From positions 62,001-126,000 of the forward strand of contig NZ_CP026681.1 in the NCBI RefSeq assembly GCF_002949735.1: a DNA stretch of 64,000 nt. The letters run 5' to 3'. Numbering within the stretch: the stretch's first letter is position 1; each line of letters opens with the position of its first letter. A program made the position numbers and the translations under genes. Below the pieces are notes generated by a model, which saw nothing but the letters and a program-made list of their open reading frames with translations, was not told the origin of the DNA and searched no databases. This document shows positions 50,637-60,315 of this stretch, piece by piece. The DNA comes from Nostoc sp. 'Peltigera membranacea cyanobiont' N6. GTDB taxonomy: Bacteria > Cyanobacteriota > Cyanobacteriia > Cyanobacteriales > Nostocaceae.

Positions 50637-50962
50637 GTTTTAATTCCTTTACCCCTCACGGGGATGGAAACCAAGAATAACGGAAATTTGTAAAGCAGTC
50701 TTTGATGTACGGTTTTAATTCCTTTACCCCTCACGGGGATGGAAACATTTCAGAGAATTTACATTGAAACTCTATAGGCTCTCCGTTTTAATTCCTTTAC
50801 CCCTCACGGGGATGGAAACGTCTTTACAAAAGTCGTTACGTAAAAGTTTTCATTTTGTTTTAATTCCTTTACCCCTCACGGGGATGGAAACGTGGTTGGA
50901 GCTTGGGCTCCAGTTTGGTCTACCGCAGTTTTAATTCCTTTACCCCTCACGGGGATGGAAAC
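50637..50962 (+). CRISPR. CRISPR array 3: 5 repeats of 35 bp, 4 spacers
   Basis: Repeats start at 50,637, 50,712, 50,785, 50,857 and 50,928. The plus-strand repeat begins GTTTTAATTCCTTTA and ends with the common CCCCTCACGGGGATGGAAAC. The leader is on the left, so this array is transcribed on the plus strand, opposite to arrays 1 and 2. The last repeat is intact and is followed by AT-rich DNA and a TTGA tandem repeat. Confidence 0.96.
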
Positions 50963-50991
50963 TGATGATGAACAATTTTAGGTAAAATAAG

Positions 50992-51027
<36 letters not shown>

Positions 51028-51068
51028 AAGTCAAAACTAAAAGATATACAAGCGTCTGGAACCAGCAG

Positions 51069-54000
51069 ATGAAAAAACTGATAAAAAAATTAAATCAACT
51101 TAACTTACAGGTTGTGCAACTTGCTGGACAAGGAAACTTAAAGCAAGCAATAATTATTGCCCAACAAGCTGTCAACTTAGGGTCAAGCCAGAAGCTAACT
51201 GAGCATTCAGAATATTGTGATAGCTTGAATAACTTAGCAGAATTATATCGAATACAAGGATGTTATTTAGAAGCCAATCCCTTGTATTTACAAGCGTTAA
51301 CTATTAGAAAAAGTCTCTTAGGTTCAGAACATCCTGATGTTGCACAATCTTTAAATAATCTGGCAGCACTATACCATTCACAAGGGAATTACTCACAAGC
51401 CGAAAAATATTTTTTAGAATCCTTAGAGCTTTGGAAAAGGATTTTTGGAGCAGAACATTTTCAAATTGCGACTAATTTAAATAATCTGGCAGAAATTTAT
51501 CGAGAACAAGGAAAATATCTCAAAGCTGAACAAGTACATTTAGAAGTTTTAGGAATGCGAAAACGTCTGTTTGGCGATGAACATCCAGATATTGCTCAAA
51601 CTTTGACTAATTTAGCATCGATTTACACATCCCTTGGACGCTATAAAGAAGCAGAACAAATGCACTTAGAAACCTTGGCGATGAAAAAACGCTTGTTTGA
51701 AGAGTTACATCCTGATATTACTATTAGCCTGAATAATTTGGCAAGATTGTACGATGTTCAAGGACGTTATATCGAAGCAGAACAACTGCATTTAGCTGTT
51801 TTAGACAGATGGAAAGAAATATTAGAAAACGAACATCCATACATAGCATCTACCTTCAGCAATCTGGGGGGAACTTATCAAGAACAGGGGCGTTACCTAG
51901 AATCAGAGCAAAAATATCTAGAAGCCTTGGCGATGAGAAAACGCTTGCTAGGTGATGAACATCCTGATATTGCCAGCGGCTTGGATAATTTAGCAGAACT
52001 TTATCTGATTCAAGGGCGTTATTTATCAGCTGAACAAAAGGCTATAGAAGCTTATTCTTTGAGAAAACAACTGTTAAGTTCTGAGGACTTTGATATTGTT
52101 GATAGTTTAAAAATCCTCGCAGTAATTTACACATACCAAGGGCGATACTTAGAGGCAGAAAAACTATATTTAGAAGTATTCCCAATACTAGAAAGCTCAC
52201 TTGGAAAAGAGCATCCCGTAATTGCCAGTGCTTTAAACAATCTGGCTGGACTTTATGAAGCACAAGGAAATTATTCTCAAGCGGAACAAAAATATTTATC
52301 AGCTCTAGAAATTCAAAGAAATCTCTTAGGTAACGAACATCCTGATATTGCCTTGACTTTTAACCAGATAGCAGTTATTTATCGATTACAAGGACGATAT
52401 GATGAATCGGAACAACTGCATTTAGAATCTTTGGCAATGACCAAAAATCTTTTAGGAGAACGACATCCATTCGTAGCAGCAATTCTTAATAATTTAGCAG
52501 CATTATATCATACTAAATTTAAATATCCAGAAGCAGAATCATTACTTTTATCAGCCTTAGCTATTGTTAAAAGCGCCTTTGGTGACGAACACCCACAAGT
52601 AGCAAGTACGATGAATAACTTAGCAGTTATTTATGATTTTCAAGGGCATTATCAACAAGCAGAAGAACTCCATTTAGAAACATTGAAACTGAGAAAGTCA
52701 TTACTAGGAGAAGAACACCCACAAATCGCTAATAGTCTGAATAATCTGGGACAGTTATATTTTTCGCTGGGGCGCTATGAAGAAGCACACCAGAAGTATT
52801 TAGAAACTTTGGCAATGAGAAAACGCCTGTTGGGAGAAGAACATCCTGATGTTGCATTTAGCTTAAATAATCTCGCAACGGTGTTAGCTGCGATTAACCA
52901 CCCAGATGAAGCTTTATCTCATCGCATCGAAGCGAGTAACATTAATGATAAGATTATTCGTAATATATTCGCTTTTAGTTCCGAAAGCGATCGGCTAGCC
53001 TTTCTGCAAAAAATCAGAAATAACTTTGACTTATTTCTTTCCCTAGTCTGCAACCATCTTGCTGACTCAAATAAAGCAAAACTTGCAGTCTTAGATTTTG
53101 TTCTCAAACGTAAAGCCTTAACCGCCTCAGCGCTGGCGGCTCAAAATGAAGCATTTTATAACGGCCGCTATCCACAACTCACAGAAAAATTCCGCCAACT
53201 GCGCGATTTGAGCAATCAAATTATCCATCTGACTTTTGCAGTTCCCGAAACAGATCGCCTAGCTACATACCAAGATAATTTGAGACAACTGCAAAACAGA
53301 CATAACAACTTACAAAAACAATTAGCGGCACAAGTTCCAGAAATTCAGCTATCACAGCAAACTTTCGACCGTCAGGCGATCGCCGCAGCATTACCTTCTG
53401 ATTCTATTTTGGTCGAGTTTGTCCGCTTTGACTTATTCGATTTTCAGGCAATTTCGGCGAATGGAGAAACACAATGGCATCCAGCACGGTATCTAGCATT
53501 TATCTTAACAGCCGGACAATCAGATGCCGTGCAGATGGTAGATTTAGGGGCAAGCACATCCATCGATAAACTGATTCAAGCCTTTCGCTTACAAGCATCT
53601 GATTATACCCACCCAACATTAGCTTGGGGTAAAGGTAGTGACGCACCAAAGCTGCACATCAAATCATACAATCCCACAGATGCGATGCAACTGAGTCAAG
53701 CACTGTTCGACCCCCTCCGGGACTTAGTGAAAGATTGCAGACATTTAATTATTGCACCTGATGGTAATTTAAACTTAGTGCCATTTCAAATATTGCCGAT
53801 TGATGCCACAGGCTCACGTCTATTAATGGATAAGTATACCATCAGTTATCTGGGTGTCGGGCGAGAAATTCTCCGTAGTAAAGTTCAGCTACCCACAGGT
53901 TTTATTTCGGCACCATTAATCATTGCCGATCCTGATTTTGATTTAATAGCAGATGCAGCCACAGATCGAGAAGCTGGCAATGCACTAGCACCAAAAATAC

Positions 54001-54869
54001 CAGAATTACTTACTACTCTCACCACAAAAGGCTTGCTTCGCGCTCCAGGGACAAGGTTTTTGGGGGAAAGTGTGGCGAAAAAACTGCCCGATGCCAAATT
54101 ATACTTAGGCACAGAAGCACTAGAAACCCGCCTGACAAGTAGCAAGTGTCCCAATATCATGCTAATTGCGACTCATGGCTTATTCCAAAGCGATTCCCAG
54201 GCGCAACCAGTCACTAACAAGCGCAACCTATTAAACATGGAAGGTCTGCGAACAACCAAGGTAGAAAATCCTATGTTGCGTTCTGGGCTGGCGTTAGCGG
54301 GTGCTAATACTTGGCTTGCTGGTGGGAGACTTCCTCAAGCAGCAGGCAAAGGCTTTGTTTTTGCCCAAGATATTGCCAGTTTAGATTTGTGGGCAAATGA
54401 ATTGACGGTTCTTTCTGCCTGCGATACTGCCAGAGGAGATATTAAAATTGGCGAAGGTGTATTTGGGTTGCGTCGCGCTTTCGCAGTGGCGGGTACAAAA
54501 ACTCTGGTGATGAGCCTATGGTCTGTTCCTGATAAAGTAACTGCCTTACTGATGGAGCGTTTTTTTGATCGCTTGCAGTCTGGCATGAGTCGGTCTGGGG
54601 CGTTACATTCTGCTCAGAATTATATACGTAGAATTACAGTTAAGCAATTGCGCGAATCAGCTTTGGGTCTGGAAGTGCTAAAGGAACTTTTAGCGGTCAA
54701 AGAGTTATCAGTCAATACTAGAATTGATTGTCAAGAAAAAGACACACCATTAGAACATCCCTTTTACTGGGGAGCATGGATTTGTCAGGGAAATACGGAG
54801 CCACTAACAGTTAGAGAATTTTCAGCTAAAAAGATTATTACTGCTTCTAGCAAAAGTTCAAAAAATTAG
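51069..54869 (+). CDS. TPR-CHAT protein (caspase-like protease with kinesin-light-chain-type TPRs)
   Basis: 1266 aa. From about residue 40 to 620 there are some fourteen 42-residue TPR units of the kinesin-light-chain type (HPDVAQSLNNLAALYHSQGNYSQAEKYFLESLELWKR pattern). A coiled region follows (RQLRDLSNQIIHLTFAVPETDRLATYQDNLRQLQNRHNNLQKQLA). The C-terminal CHAT domain carries the catalytic dyad: His1036 in IATHGLF and Cys1118 in LTVLSACDTARGD. CHAT proteins are clan CD cysteine peptidases, and TPR-CHAT (Csx29) is the protease partner of type III-E gRAMP. Here no gRAMP exists and such genes are frequent in Nostoc, so a CRISPR link rests on its position 107 bp after array 3. Confidence 0.88.
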   Translation: MKKLIKKLNQLNLQVVQLAGQGNLKQAIIIAQQAVNLGSSQKLTEHSEYCDSLNNLAELYRIQGCYLEANPLYLQALTIRKSLLGSEHPDVAQSLNNLAALYHSQGNYSQAEKYFLESLELWKRIFGAEHFQIATNLNNLAEIYREQGKYLKAEQVHLEVLGMRKRLFGDEHPDIAQTLTNLASIYTSLGRYKEAEQMHLETLAMKKRLFEELHPDITISLNNLARLYDVQGRYIEAEQLHLAVLDRWKEILENEHPYIASTFSNLGGTYQEQGRYLESEQKYLEALAMRKRLLGDEHPDIASGLDNLAELYLIQGRYLSAEQKAIEAYSLRKQLLSSEDFDIVDSLKILAVIYTYQGRYLEAEKLYLEVFPILESSLGKEHPVIASALNNLAGLYEAQGNYSQAEQKYLSALEIQRNLLGNEHPDIALTFNQIAVIYRLQGRYDESEQLHLESLAMTKNLLGERHPFVAAILNNLAALYHTKFKYPEAESLLLSALAIVKSAFGDEHPQVASTMNNLAVIYDFQGHYQQAEELHLETLKLRKSLLGEEHPQIANSLNNLGQLYFSLGRYEEAHQKYLETLAMRKRLLGEEHPDVAFSLNNLATVLAAINHPDEALSHRIEASNINDKIIRNIFAFSSESDRLAFLQKIRNNFDLFLSLVCNHLADSNKAKLAVLDFVLKRKALTASALAAQNEAFYNGRYPQLTEKFRQLRDLSNQIIHLTFAVPETDRLATYQDNLRQLQNRHNNLQKQLAAQVPEIQLSQQTFDRQAIAAALPSDSILVEFVRFDLFDFQAISANGETQWHPARYLAFILTAGQSDAVQMVDLGASTSIDKLIQAFRLQASDYTHPTLAWGKGSDAPKLHIKSYNPTDAMQLSQALFDPLRDLVKDCRHLIIAPDGNLNLVPFQILPIDATGSRLLMDKYTISYLGVGREILRSKVQLPTGFISAPLIIADPDFDLIADAATDREAGNALAPKIPELLTTLTTKGLLRAPGTRFLGESVAKKLPDAKLYLGTEALETRLTSSKCPNIMLIATHGLFQSDSQAQPVTNKRNLLNMEGLRTTKVENPMLRSGLALAGANTWLAGGRLPQAAGKGFVFAQDIASLDLWANELTVLSACDTARGDIKIGEGVFGLRRAFAVAGTKTLVMSLWSVPDKVTALLMERFFDRLQSGMSRSGALHSAQNYIRRITVKQLRESALGLEVLKELLAVKELSVNTRIDCQEKDTPLEHPFYWGAWICQGNTEPLTVREFSAKKIITASSKSSKN

Positions 54870-55141
54870 TTATAGGTCTATTAAGATCGCTCTGATCGGA
54901 CAGTGAAATTACGCGGTCGTGCTTGCGATCGCGCACCATTGGGAGAGTACCTAGCCGCGATCGTGCAAGGAAGTTACACAACAATGGTAATGATTCTGCG
55001 TTCTACGACTGACTTTAAACTTAAAACTAAGCAAAGTTGATGACCACGTTTCTTAAACCGAAGAAGGCAATTTATTTATTGAATATATCTTATGATGGAT
55101 GAATAAAATGTTCTTGATATTCGTAATTAATTACTTTGTAA

Positions 55142-56038
55142 ATGATTAAAATTAGGAATGAAATGAATCAAAAAATAGTTTCCTCACAAGCAGAATATCT
55201 GAAACCAAGCAACTACAATCTAATAATTAGAAAGTTGAATATAAAAGAAAAAGAAAAGCCAACCCGAAACGACTATATTAAAAATTTTGGACATTTACCA
55301 GACTTTGTTCTTAAAGCTAATGGAATTTTGATTTCTGATCTAAAAGATGGAGATTTAGGAGTACTACTTTGGTCTCATAAAGATGCTTTTAAGGCTATAC
55401 ATAAGTGGATAGTTCACTTTGATAGCACTAACAATAATAGCTTTTATGCTGACCCACCAGAGCTACGTTTTAGTTGGGAGTTTGACTATAAACCCCATGC
55501 GGAACAGTCTTGGGCTTTGCTAAATCTCTGCAAAGAAATTCTAAACCGTGACCAATTTGGATGGAAAGAGTCAATTGAATCTCTTTCTGCTGCTGAACTT
55601 TGGTTTAGTTGTGAATTTGAGCGATTGGAGAACACTTTTAAAACAACAGGAATTTTAGGAACAAGTTCTCGAAGAGGAAAACATTCTGAGTGTGATGCAA
55701 TGTTAAAACAAATCAGTGAAAACTTTGATTCTCTTCCTTCACGAAGATTTGCAGAAGCTTGTGACTTTCAGCCGAATCAAATTAAAAGTTGGGACTCTAC
55801 AGAGGAAGCTATCAGAGTACACGCTGAAAAAATTGCACAACAAAACATTCAGTTTAGTTCTATCTACTCCAACTACATCAAGATTCGAAAACAGACTCTC
55901 AGAAGTATTCGTAATAATCCCAATCTACAGTTTGCTGCTTTAGAAAAAAATGCTTCCCTATTTGTTGGCGGAAAGGGTAAGCGAGGCAAAAGTCAAAAAT
56001 GCTCCAAATCTAAAAAGGGATTTTGTAAAGAAAAGTAA
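55142..56038 (+). CDS. Unknown protein with lysine-rich C-terminus
   Basis: 298 aa; an internal ATG (MNQKIVSSQAEYL) seven codons in is an alternative start. No family recognised. It is soluble: LPDFVLKANGILISDLKDGDLGVLLWSHKDAFKAIHKWIVHFDS, then AAELWFSCEFERLEN, and RFAEACDFQPNQIKSWDSTEEAIRVHAEKIAQQN. It ends in a strongly basic tail (GGKGKRGKSQKCSKSKKGFCKEK), which might bind nucleic acid. It lies between the TPR-CHAT gene and the first recombinase. It is followed by a strong terminator. AT-rich codon use is like the element's PARIS pair. Confidence 0.65.
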   Translation: MIKIRNEMNQKIVSSQAEYLKPSNYNLIIRKLNIKEKEKPTRNDYIKNFGHLPDFVLKANGILISDLKDGDLGVLLWSHKDAFKAIHKWIVHFDSTNNNSFYADPPELRFSWEFDYKPHAEQSWALLNLCKEILNRDQFGWKESIESLSAAELWFSCEFERLENTFKTTGILGTSSRRGKHSECDAMLKQISENFDSLPSRRFAEACDFQPNQIKSWDSTEEAIRVHAEKIAQQNIQFSSIYSNYIKIRKQTLRSIRNNPNLQFAALEKNASLFVGGKGKRGKSQKCSKSKKGFCKEK

Positions 56039-56074
56039 CAACTAATCAAAAAGATGCACAAAAGATGAAATTTA

Positions 56075-56113
56075 AAATCTGCTCTGAGAAACTAATTTCA
56101 GAGCAGATTTTTT
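56075..56113 (+). terminator. Rho-independent terminator
   Basis: AATCTGCTCTGA pairs perfectly with TCAGAGCAGATT around a short loop, followed by a run of T. It closes the unknown gene at 55,142 and isolates the downstream recombinase gene. Confidence 0.85.
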
Positions 56114-56346
56114 ATGAGATGACATAAACGAGTAAATGGTGGTTCTTATTTTATGATTTTTATTCATAATTCACAGAATAAACTGATTGTAAAATAGCAG
56201 GTTTGTTATTTAAATAATCTATTTATTTAACTAGTTTTTGTGCATACCCAATAGGAAGCGGATATGCACAAAAATCTGCTAATATTTTCATATTAATTCG
56301 ACATCAATATGAATATCTGTCGAATAATTTTATTGAATTAAGAAGG
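56114..56346. promoter_or_regulatory. Upstream region of the first recombinase gene
   Basis: AT-rich stretch that should carry the promoter of the recombinase at 56,347. It contains partly symmetric ATTCATATTGATG / GACATCAATATGAAT-like sequences (about 56,290-56,320). A ribosome-binding site AAGAAGGATG precedes the start. Confidence 0.4.
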
Positions 56347-57894
56347 ATGAAAATGGTAATCAAATTAGAACAAAGCAAAACAATAGTTGGTTATGCTAGA
56401 GTTTCTTCTCGTGAACAAGCTGTTGACTCTCACGCTTTGGAACAACAGATAGCAAGACTGAAAGGAGCCGGAGCAACAGAAATTTTTCAAGATATTCAAT
56501 CTGGTAGTAGGGATAACAGACCTGCTTTGAAAGAATTGATGAAATCAATCAGTGAAGGGAATATCGATGAAGTCATCATCACTAGAATAGACAGAATTGC
56601 ACGGTCTTTACCAAAGCTCCGAGAATGCATAGAAATATTTGTAAATATTGGAGTAAATCTCCGAGTTTTAGACCAAGCAATTGATTTGACGACATCCCAA
56701 GGCAAATTAATGGTTAATTTATTAGGCTCTCTTGCCGAATGGGAAACTGACCTTTTATCAGAACGAGTACGTCATGGTAAAAAGTACCGTCGCGATAAAC
56801 AAGCAGCTAGTGAATCTTATCCTTGGGGTTATAAAACTATTAGTGATAAATATCAACTAAATGAGAGTCAATTTCTATGTCTAATATCCAACAGACCATC
56901 TAATTATCGAGAACTCTACCATGAAACAGATGTAACAAAACTGAATGCTTTAACAGTCAAGGAGATTGCCAGAGATTGCATTGATATTTTTTTCCATGCT
57001 AAAGCAGCTACTAGGGCTTTAAAAAGCATATTTCAAAAATATGGTTTAGCTAAAATTAATTATCGGAGAAATGGTACTGATGGTAAATTTCATTGGACAG
57101 TTACAGGATTTACTTTGTGGTTAAGTAATCCGGTATTATGTGGCCATACTGCTTATCTGCAACGAATTAATCTTGGGAAAGGAAAAAGAAAGAAGAATCA
57201 GCGTGAAAATTGGGAATTTGTCTATAATACACATCCCGAACATAGACTCATTACTGATGAAGAAGCCTTAGAGATTCAGCAAATACTCAAGTTTAATAGC
57301 AAGAAAGGCCCAATCACGAATTCAGAACTCAATGGGACTAACTCATATCGAGAATACGCTTATCAAAGTGGGCTTGTTTTCTGTGCTGAATGTAGTTCTA
57401 AATGCATTACTAAAAGTGCCAAACGTAAGCACGGAGGAAAGTATTATTATTTTGCCTGTAGATACGCAAGAATGGGATGTATAAATCTAAAATCTACCCG
57501 CAAACAAAATATTGAGGATGCTCTGATTAAGACTTTAGTGCAACGTTCTCAGGCTCTCACAAGTGAGTCAGAACAATCTCCTATACCACAGGAAAAATCA
57601 GAGAAGTTAAAGGAGTTGGAGTCAAGGCTAGATGCCCTCGAAAAAATTCAGGGTTTTGATCCAGACTTGGAAAATCTCAAGGAGAAGATTCGTCAGCAAA
57701 TTGTAGAGGAAATTAATCCTTTTATCTCTGATTCTATTATGAATAAGAGTACGGAAGAAATTATTCGTGCAGGTAATAATTTAGCAATCTGGCACACACT
57801 TTCTCCTGATGATAAGGTAAAAATTTTTCAGCAGATTGTCTATAGGATCACTGTCCAGAACGGAGAAGTTAAAGAAGTTGCTCTTAAAATTTGA
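56347..57894 (+). CDS. Large serine recombinase (first copy)
   Basis: 515 aa. N-terminal resolvase domain: IVGYARVSSREQAVDSHALEQQIARLKGAGATEIFQDIQSG with the catalytic serine in YARVSS, and VIITRIDRIARS. A recombinase domain and a zinc ribbon follow (VFCAECSSKCITKSAKRKHGGKYYYFACRYARMGC). A C-terminal coiled coil is ELESRLDALEKIQGF. It is about the size of XisF (roughly 515 aa), but differs from the copy at 58,719 throughout. It could excise the element, act as a directionality partner, or be the remnant of another insertion. It follows the terminator at 56,075. Confidence 0.88.
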   Translation: MKMVIKLEQSKTIVGYARVSSREQAVDSHALEQQIARLKGAGATEIFQDIQSGSRDNRPALKELMKSISEGNIDEVIITRIDRIARSLPKLRECIEIFVNIGVNLRVLDQAIDLTTSQGKLMVNLLGSLAEWETDLLSERVRHGKKYRRDKQAASESYPWGYKTISDKYQLNESQFLCLISNRPSNYRELYHETDVTKLNALTVKEIARDCIDIFFHAKAATRALKSIFQKYGLAKINYRRNGTDGKFHWTVTGFTLWLSNPVLCGHTAYLQRINLGKGKRKKNQRENWEFVYNTHPEHRLITDEEALEIQQILKFNSKKGPITNSELNGTNSYREYAYQSGLVFCAECSSKCITKSAKRKHGGKYYYFACRYARMGCINLKSTRKQNIEDALIKTLVQRSQALTSESEQSPIPQEKSEKLKELESRLDALEKIQGFDPDLENLKEKIRQQIVEEINPFISDSIMNKSTEEIIRAGNNLAIWHTLSPDDKVKIFQQIVYRITVQNGEVKEVALKI

Positions 57895-57916
57895 GGGTTT
57901 ATTCTAATTTGTACTT

Positions 57917-58297
57917 ATGAATACTCAAAAAATTTTTTATTTAAATAAACTTAGATGTGAAGTTGCTATGCAACAAGCTCTACAGGACTGGCAACCACAG
58001 CCGAAAACTTATGGTTTTGAATGTCCTAGGTGCAATTCCACTCGGCTTGTGAAAATTCGTAGTTCTAATAGCATACAAAAATATCTATGTAATGACTGCG
58101 ATCGCTCTTTTCAAGAAAGACCACGCTTTGTATGTGAATGTTTAATTCCAGGTCATCAGCTAAATTGTCAGTCTTGTCCTCAATTCAAGGAGTTTTTAGG
58201 TCTGGTGAAGCAAAAGATGGATGAATTGCGTTTTTTGAGCTTTCAGGAGTTACAAAGCCTCAAATCTTCTTATACCGTGGCTGAAACACTTGATTAA
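57917..58297 (+). CDS. Zinc-ribbon protein (IS1/transposase-like N-terminal type)
   Basis: 126 aa. YGFECPRCNSTRLVKIRSSNSIQKYLCNDCDRSFQERPRF is a zinc ribbon with CPRC...CNDC spacing as in transposase N-terminal or InsA-like DNA-binding domains. A second cysteine cluster follows, CECLIPGHQLNCQSCPQFKEF. The gene starts 22 bp after the first recombinase stop and is probably cotranscribed. It may be an excision helper replacing XisH/XisI, which are not seen here; that is inference. Alternatively it is a small remnant of a transposase. Confidence 0.6.
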   Translation: MNTQKIFYLNKLRCEVAMQQALQDWQPQPKTYGFECPRCNSTRLVKIRSSNSIQKYLCNDCDRSFQERPRFVCECLIPGHQLNCQSCPQFKEFLGLVKQKMDELRFLSFQELQSLKSSYTVAETLD

Positions 58298-58584
58298 TAT
58301 AGTTGCTCAAGTACAATTTGTTACCCAATTTTCTGAAGTCGCTGCATAAAACTTAATTCTCCAACAGGGTTGCATATCCTCGCAAAATTTTTGCAACACA
58401 ACTTACTTTTCTACCGTAAAAGTGCTACATTGCCCTATCTCAAGTGCTTCAGACCTTTTTTACTTCTTCACTTCTCACATACTACTTTTGACATTTTGTT
58501 GTCTCAAAACATTCTTATCTCAGGCAACTGGTTTGCGATGAACAAAAAAAATTTCAACCTTCGCTATTCTCAAATCAACGAACA
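58298..58584. other. Gap between the recombinases, no clear gene
   Basis: AT-rich stretch, with C/T-rich pieces on the plus strand. A plus-strand frame of about 72 codons (58,370-58,588) has no family resemblance and no good ribosome-binding site. Nothing else is seen. Confidence 0.5.
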
Positions 58585-58722
58585 ATGATGCTTATGGCTT
58601 ACGAATCTTGGTCACAAGTGGTAATTCGCACAGTTATGGAATGGGAAAAACGTAAAGCCGAGCTAAAATCTACCTCGGCTATTCCAGAACAAAAAACAAA
58701 GTCCAAACACAAAACTGCCTAG
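58585..58722 (+). CDS. Possible 45-aa basic peptide convergent with xisF
   Basis: A frame of 45 codons (MAYESWSQVVIRTVMEWEKRK ... EQKTKSKHKTA) ends at 58,722, overlapping the 3' end of the XisF-like gene by four bases on the opposite strand. The composition (tryptophans, amphipathic helix, basic tail) looks protein-like. No homologue is recognised. A small excision co-factor is conceivable but unsupported. Confidence 0.35.
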   Translation: MMLMAYESWSQVVIRTVMEWEKRKAELKSTSAIPEQKTKSKHKTA

Positions 58723-60281
58723 TAACGGTACTCAATGGCTGTAACAAACTTCCCATCTACGCATATCTTTTTGATGCAGCCGTTGAGTATTGCTCGTTTA
58801 TCTTGAGCTTCAAGTCCTTGCCAGTAACTTTTATTAGAAAAAGCTTGTATAATTCGTTCCTTAGCAATCAGGGATTGTTTGGATGCATTATTTGTTGTTC
58901 CCAGAGCGATCGCAATCTGTTCTTTGAGGTCATTTTTTATTTGTTCGATTGCTGAACTGGGTGGCAACGTTTCCAGAGTATTCAGCGATGCGCGAAGAGT
59001 TTTTACTTGAGGGGGTTCTTCTACAACAGGTTGCTCATCTGTTTCAACCAAATTCGCTAACCGTTCAGCTTCTTCTGCTAATAAATTCACCACTTGGATG
59101 TCTAATATTTTTGATGAAATCATATTTTTATTGCTACAGTTGCCAGCTTTATACAAACGGCACTGAAAATAATAGATAGCTTGCCCATCTTTATTTACCC
59201 GTTTTGCATGGCGCGTCATTGAACCTCCGCAATTAGCACATTTGATTAAATTAGAAAACGGGTTTACTTCGTTATCGTCTCTTGAAGCCCATCGGTTATG
59301 TCGATTGCCTCGGATAATCTGTTTTATTTGTTCGTGTTCGGCGCAGGTAATGATTGCCTCATCGTCGTGGGTTCCCCATTTTACCTTCCACTCGTCAAAA
59401 TGTTTTCGCTTTCCCTTTGATTTAACGTAAGTATCAAAAGGCAAGCCTCCTGCGTAAACAGGGTTTACTAATGATGCTTTTAAGCCTGCAATTGACCATC
59501 TCAGCCCAGACCACGGATAACGCAAGGGGTGATTAGCTTTATTTGGTGTAAATACAATTTTATCTAAGTCATCATCGTTGATAATCCGTGAACTTGTTTC
59601 AGGCTTATTCCAAGCTAAAACTTTTGTTTCTATACCAAAATCTGAGTGTAGCTTACGAACAGTAGCAGCAACTGAACCGCACTCAAAAAAAGTATTAAAA
59701 ATATATCGAGCTAGGTTAGACACCGTTAATTCTCTTTGCCCTTCCAACAAGCAAACGCATGGTGAGTCATCGCGTACATATTTATCCTTGTGGATACGAT
59801 ATCCCAATGGGGCAACTCGATGACTTTTTCCTTGGTCTATCCTATGACGACGTTCACTCTTTAACCTCTCCGTCACCATTCTTACCTCAAATTTGGCAGC
59901 AGCAAGCAACATATCAATCGTTAATTCCCCGCCAAGACTCTCTGGATCAACTCCTTGATCTAGGGCTATTAGTTTAATTCCCTTGGAGCGCAATACCTCC
60001 AATAATGAATAAAACAAACGCGATGATGAGCCGATACGATCAATCCGGGTAAATTGAAGTGATTTTACCTTACCCTTTGAAGATGTCTTCAAGTCATTAA
60101 TTAATTGTTGTAGTCCTTCCCTGACTTCGGTTGTCCGTGATTGAATATCCCAGTATACTTTTGAACATCCAGCATCCTGCAAGCGTTCTATTTGTTTACG
60201 CAACGCACCTTTATCTGTCTGCTGCTCCTCACCACTAACTCTCGCGTAACCCCAATTTTCCATAACAACGCATTGACACAA
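58719..60281 (-). CDS. xisF: XisF-like serine recombinase of the fdxN element
   Basis: 520 aa; internal ATG at about 60,263 (MENWGYARVSGEEQQTDKGALRKQIERLQDAGCSKVYWDIQSR) is the likelier start, giving about 514 aa as in Anabaena XisF. The catalytic serine lies in YARVSGEEQ, then LQFTRIDRIGSSSR, a recombinase domain, and a zinc ribbon (IKCANCGGSMTRHAKRVNKDGQAIYYFQCRLYKAGNC). It is transcribed away from the right junction and starts only 30-48 bp from it, as xisF does near the end of its element. By established knowledge XisF excises the fdxN element in heterocysts at TATTC. Confidence 0.9.
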   Translation of the reverse strand: MCQCVVMENWGYARVSGEEQQTDKGALRKQIERLQDAGCSKVYWDIQSRTTEVREGLQQLINDLKTSSKGKVKSLQFTRIDRIGSSSRLFYSLLEVLRSKGIKLIALDQGVDPESLGGELTIDMLLAAAKFEVRMVTERLKSERRHRIDQGKSHRVAPLGYRIHKDKYVRDDSPCVCLLEGQRELTVSNLARYIFNTFFECGSVAATVRKLHSDFGIETKVLAWNKPETSSRIINDDDLDKIVFTPNKANHPLRYPWSGLRWSIAGLKASLVNPVYAGGLPFDTYVKSKGKRKHFDEWKVKWGTHDDEAIITCAEHEQIKQIIRGNRHNRWASRDDNEVNPFSNLIKCANCGGSMTRHAKRVNKDGQAIYYFQCRLYKAGNCSNKNMISSKILDIQVVNLLAEEAERLANLVETDEQPVVEEPPQVKTLRASLNTLETLPPSSAIEQIKNDLKEQIAIALGTTNNASKQSLIAKERIIQAFSNKSYWQGLEAQDKRAILNGCIKKICVDGKFVTAIEYRY

Positions 60282-60310
60282 CCTTTATTGTATTTGATAG
60301 CGGATGCTTC

Positions 60311-60315
60311 TATTC
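60311..60315. other. Right attachment site of the fdxN element (TATTC)
   Basis: The second TATTC copy. It is followed in the fdxN frame by CCAGAAATACTCTGAACAG, which continues the ferredoxin C-terminus. The bases to its left (GCGGATGCTTC) are element DNA and differ from the fdxN codons at the left junction. Confidence 0.9.

Noticed and set aside
51069..54869. A type III-E (gRAMP/Craspase) system
   Set aside because: There is a TPR-CHAT protein but no fused Cas7-11; csm genes are separate.
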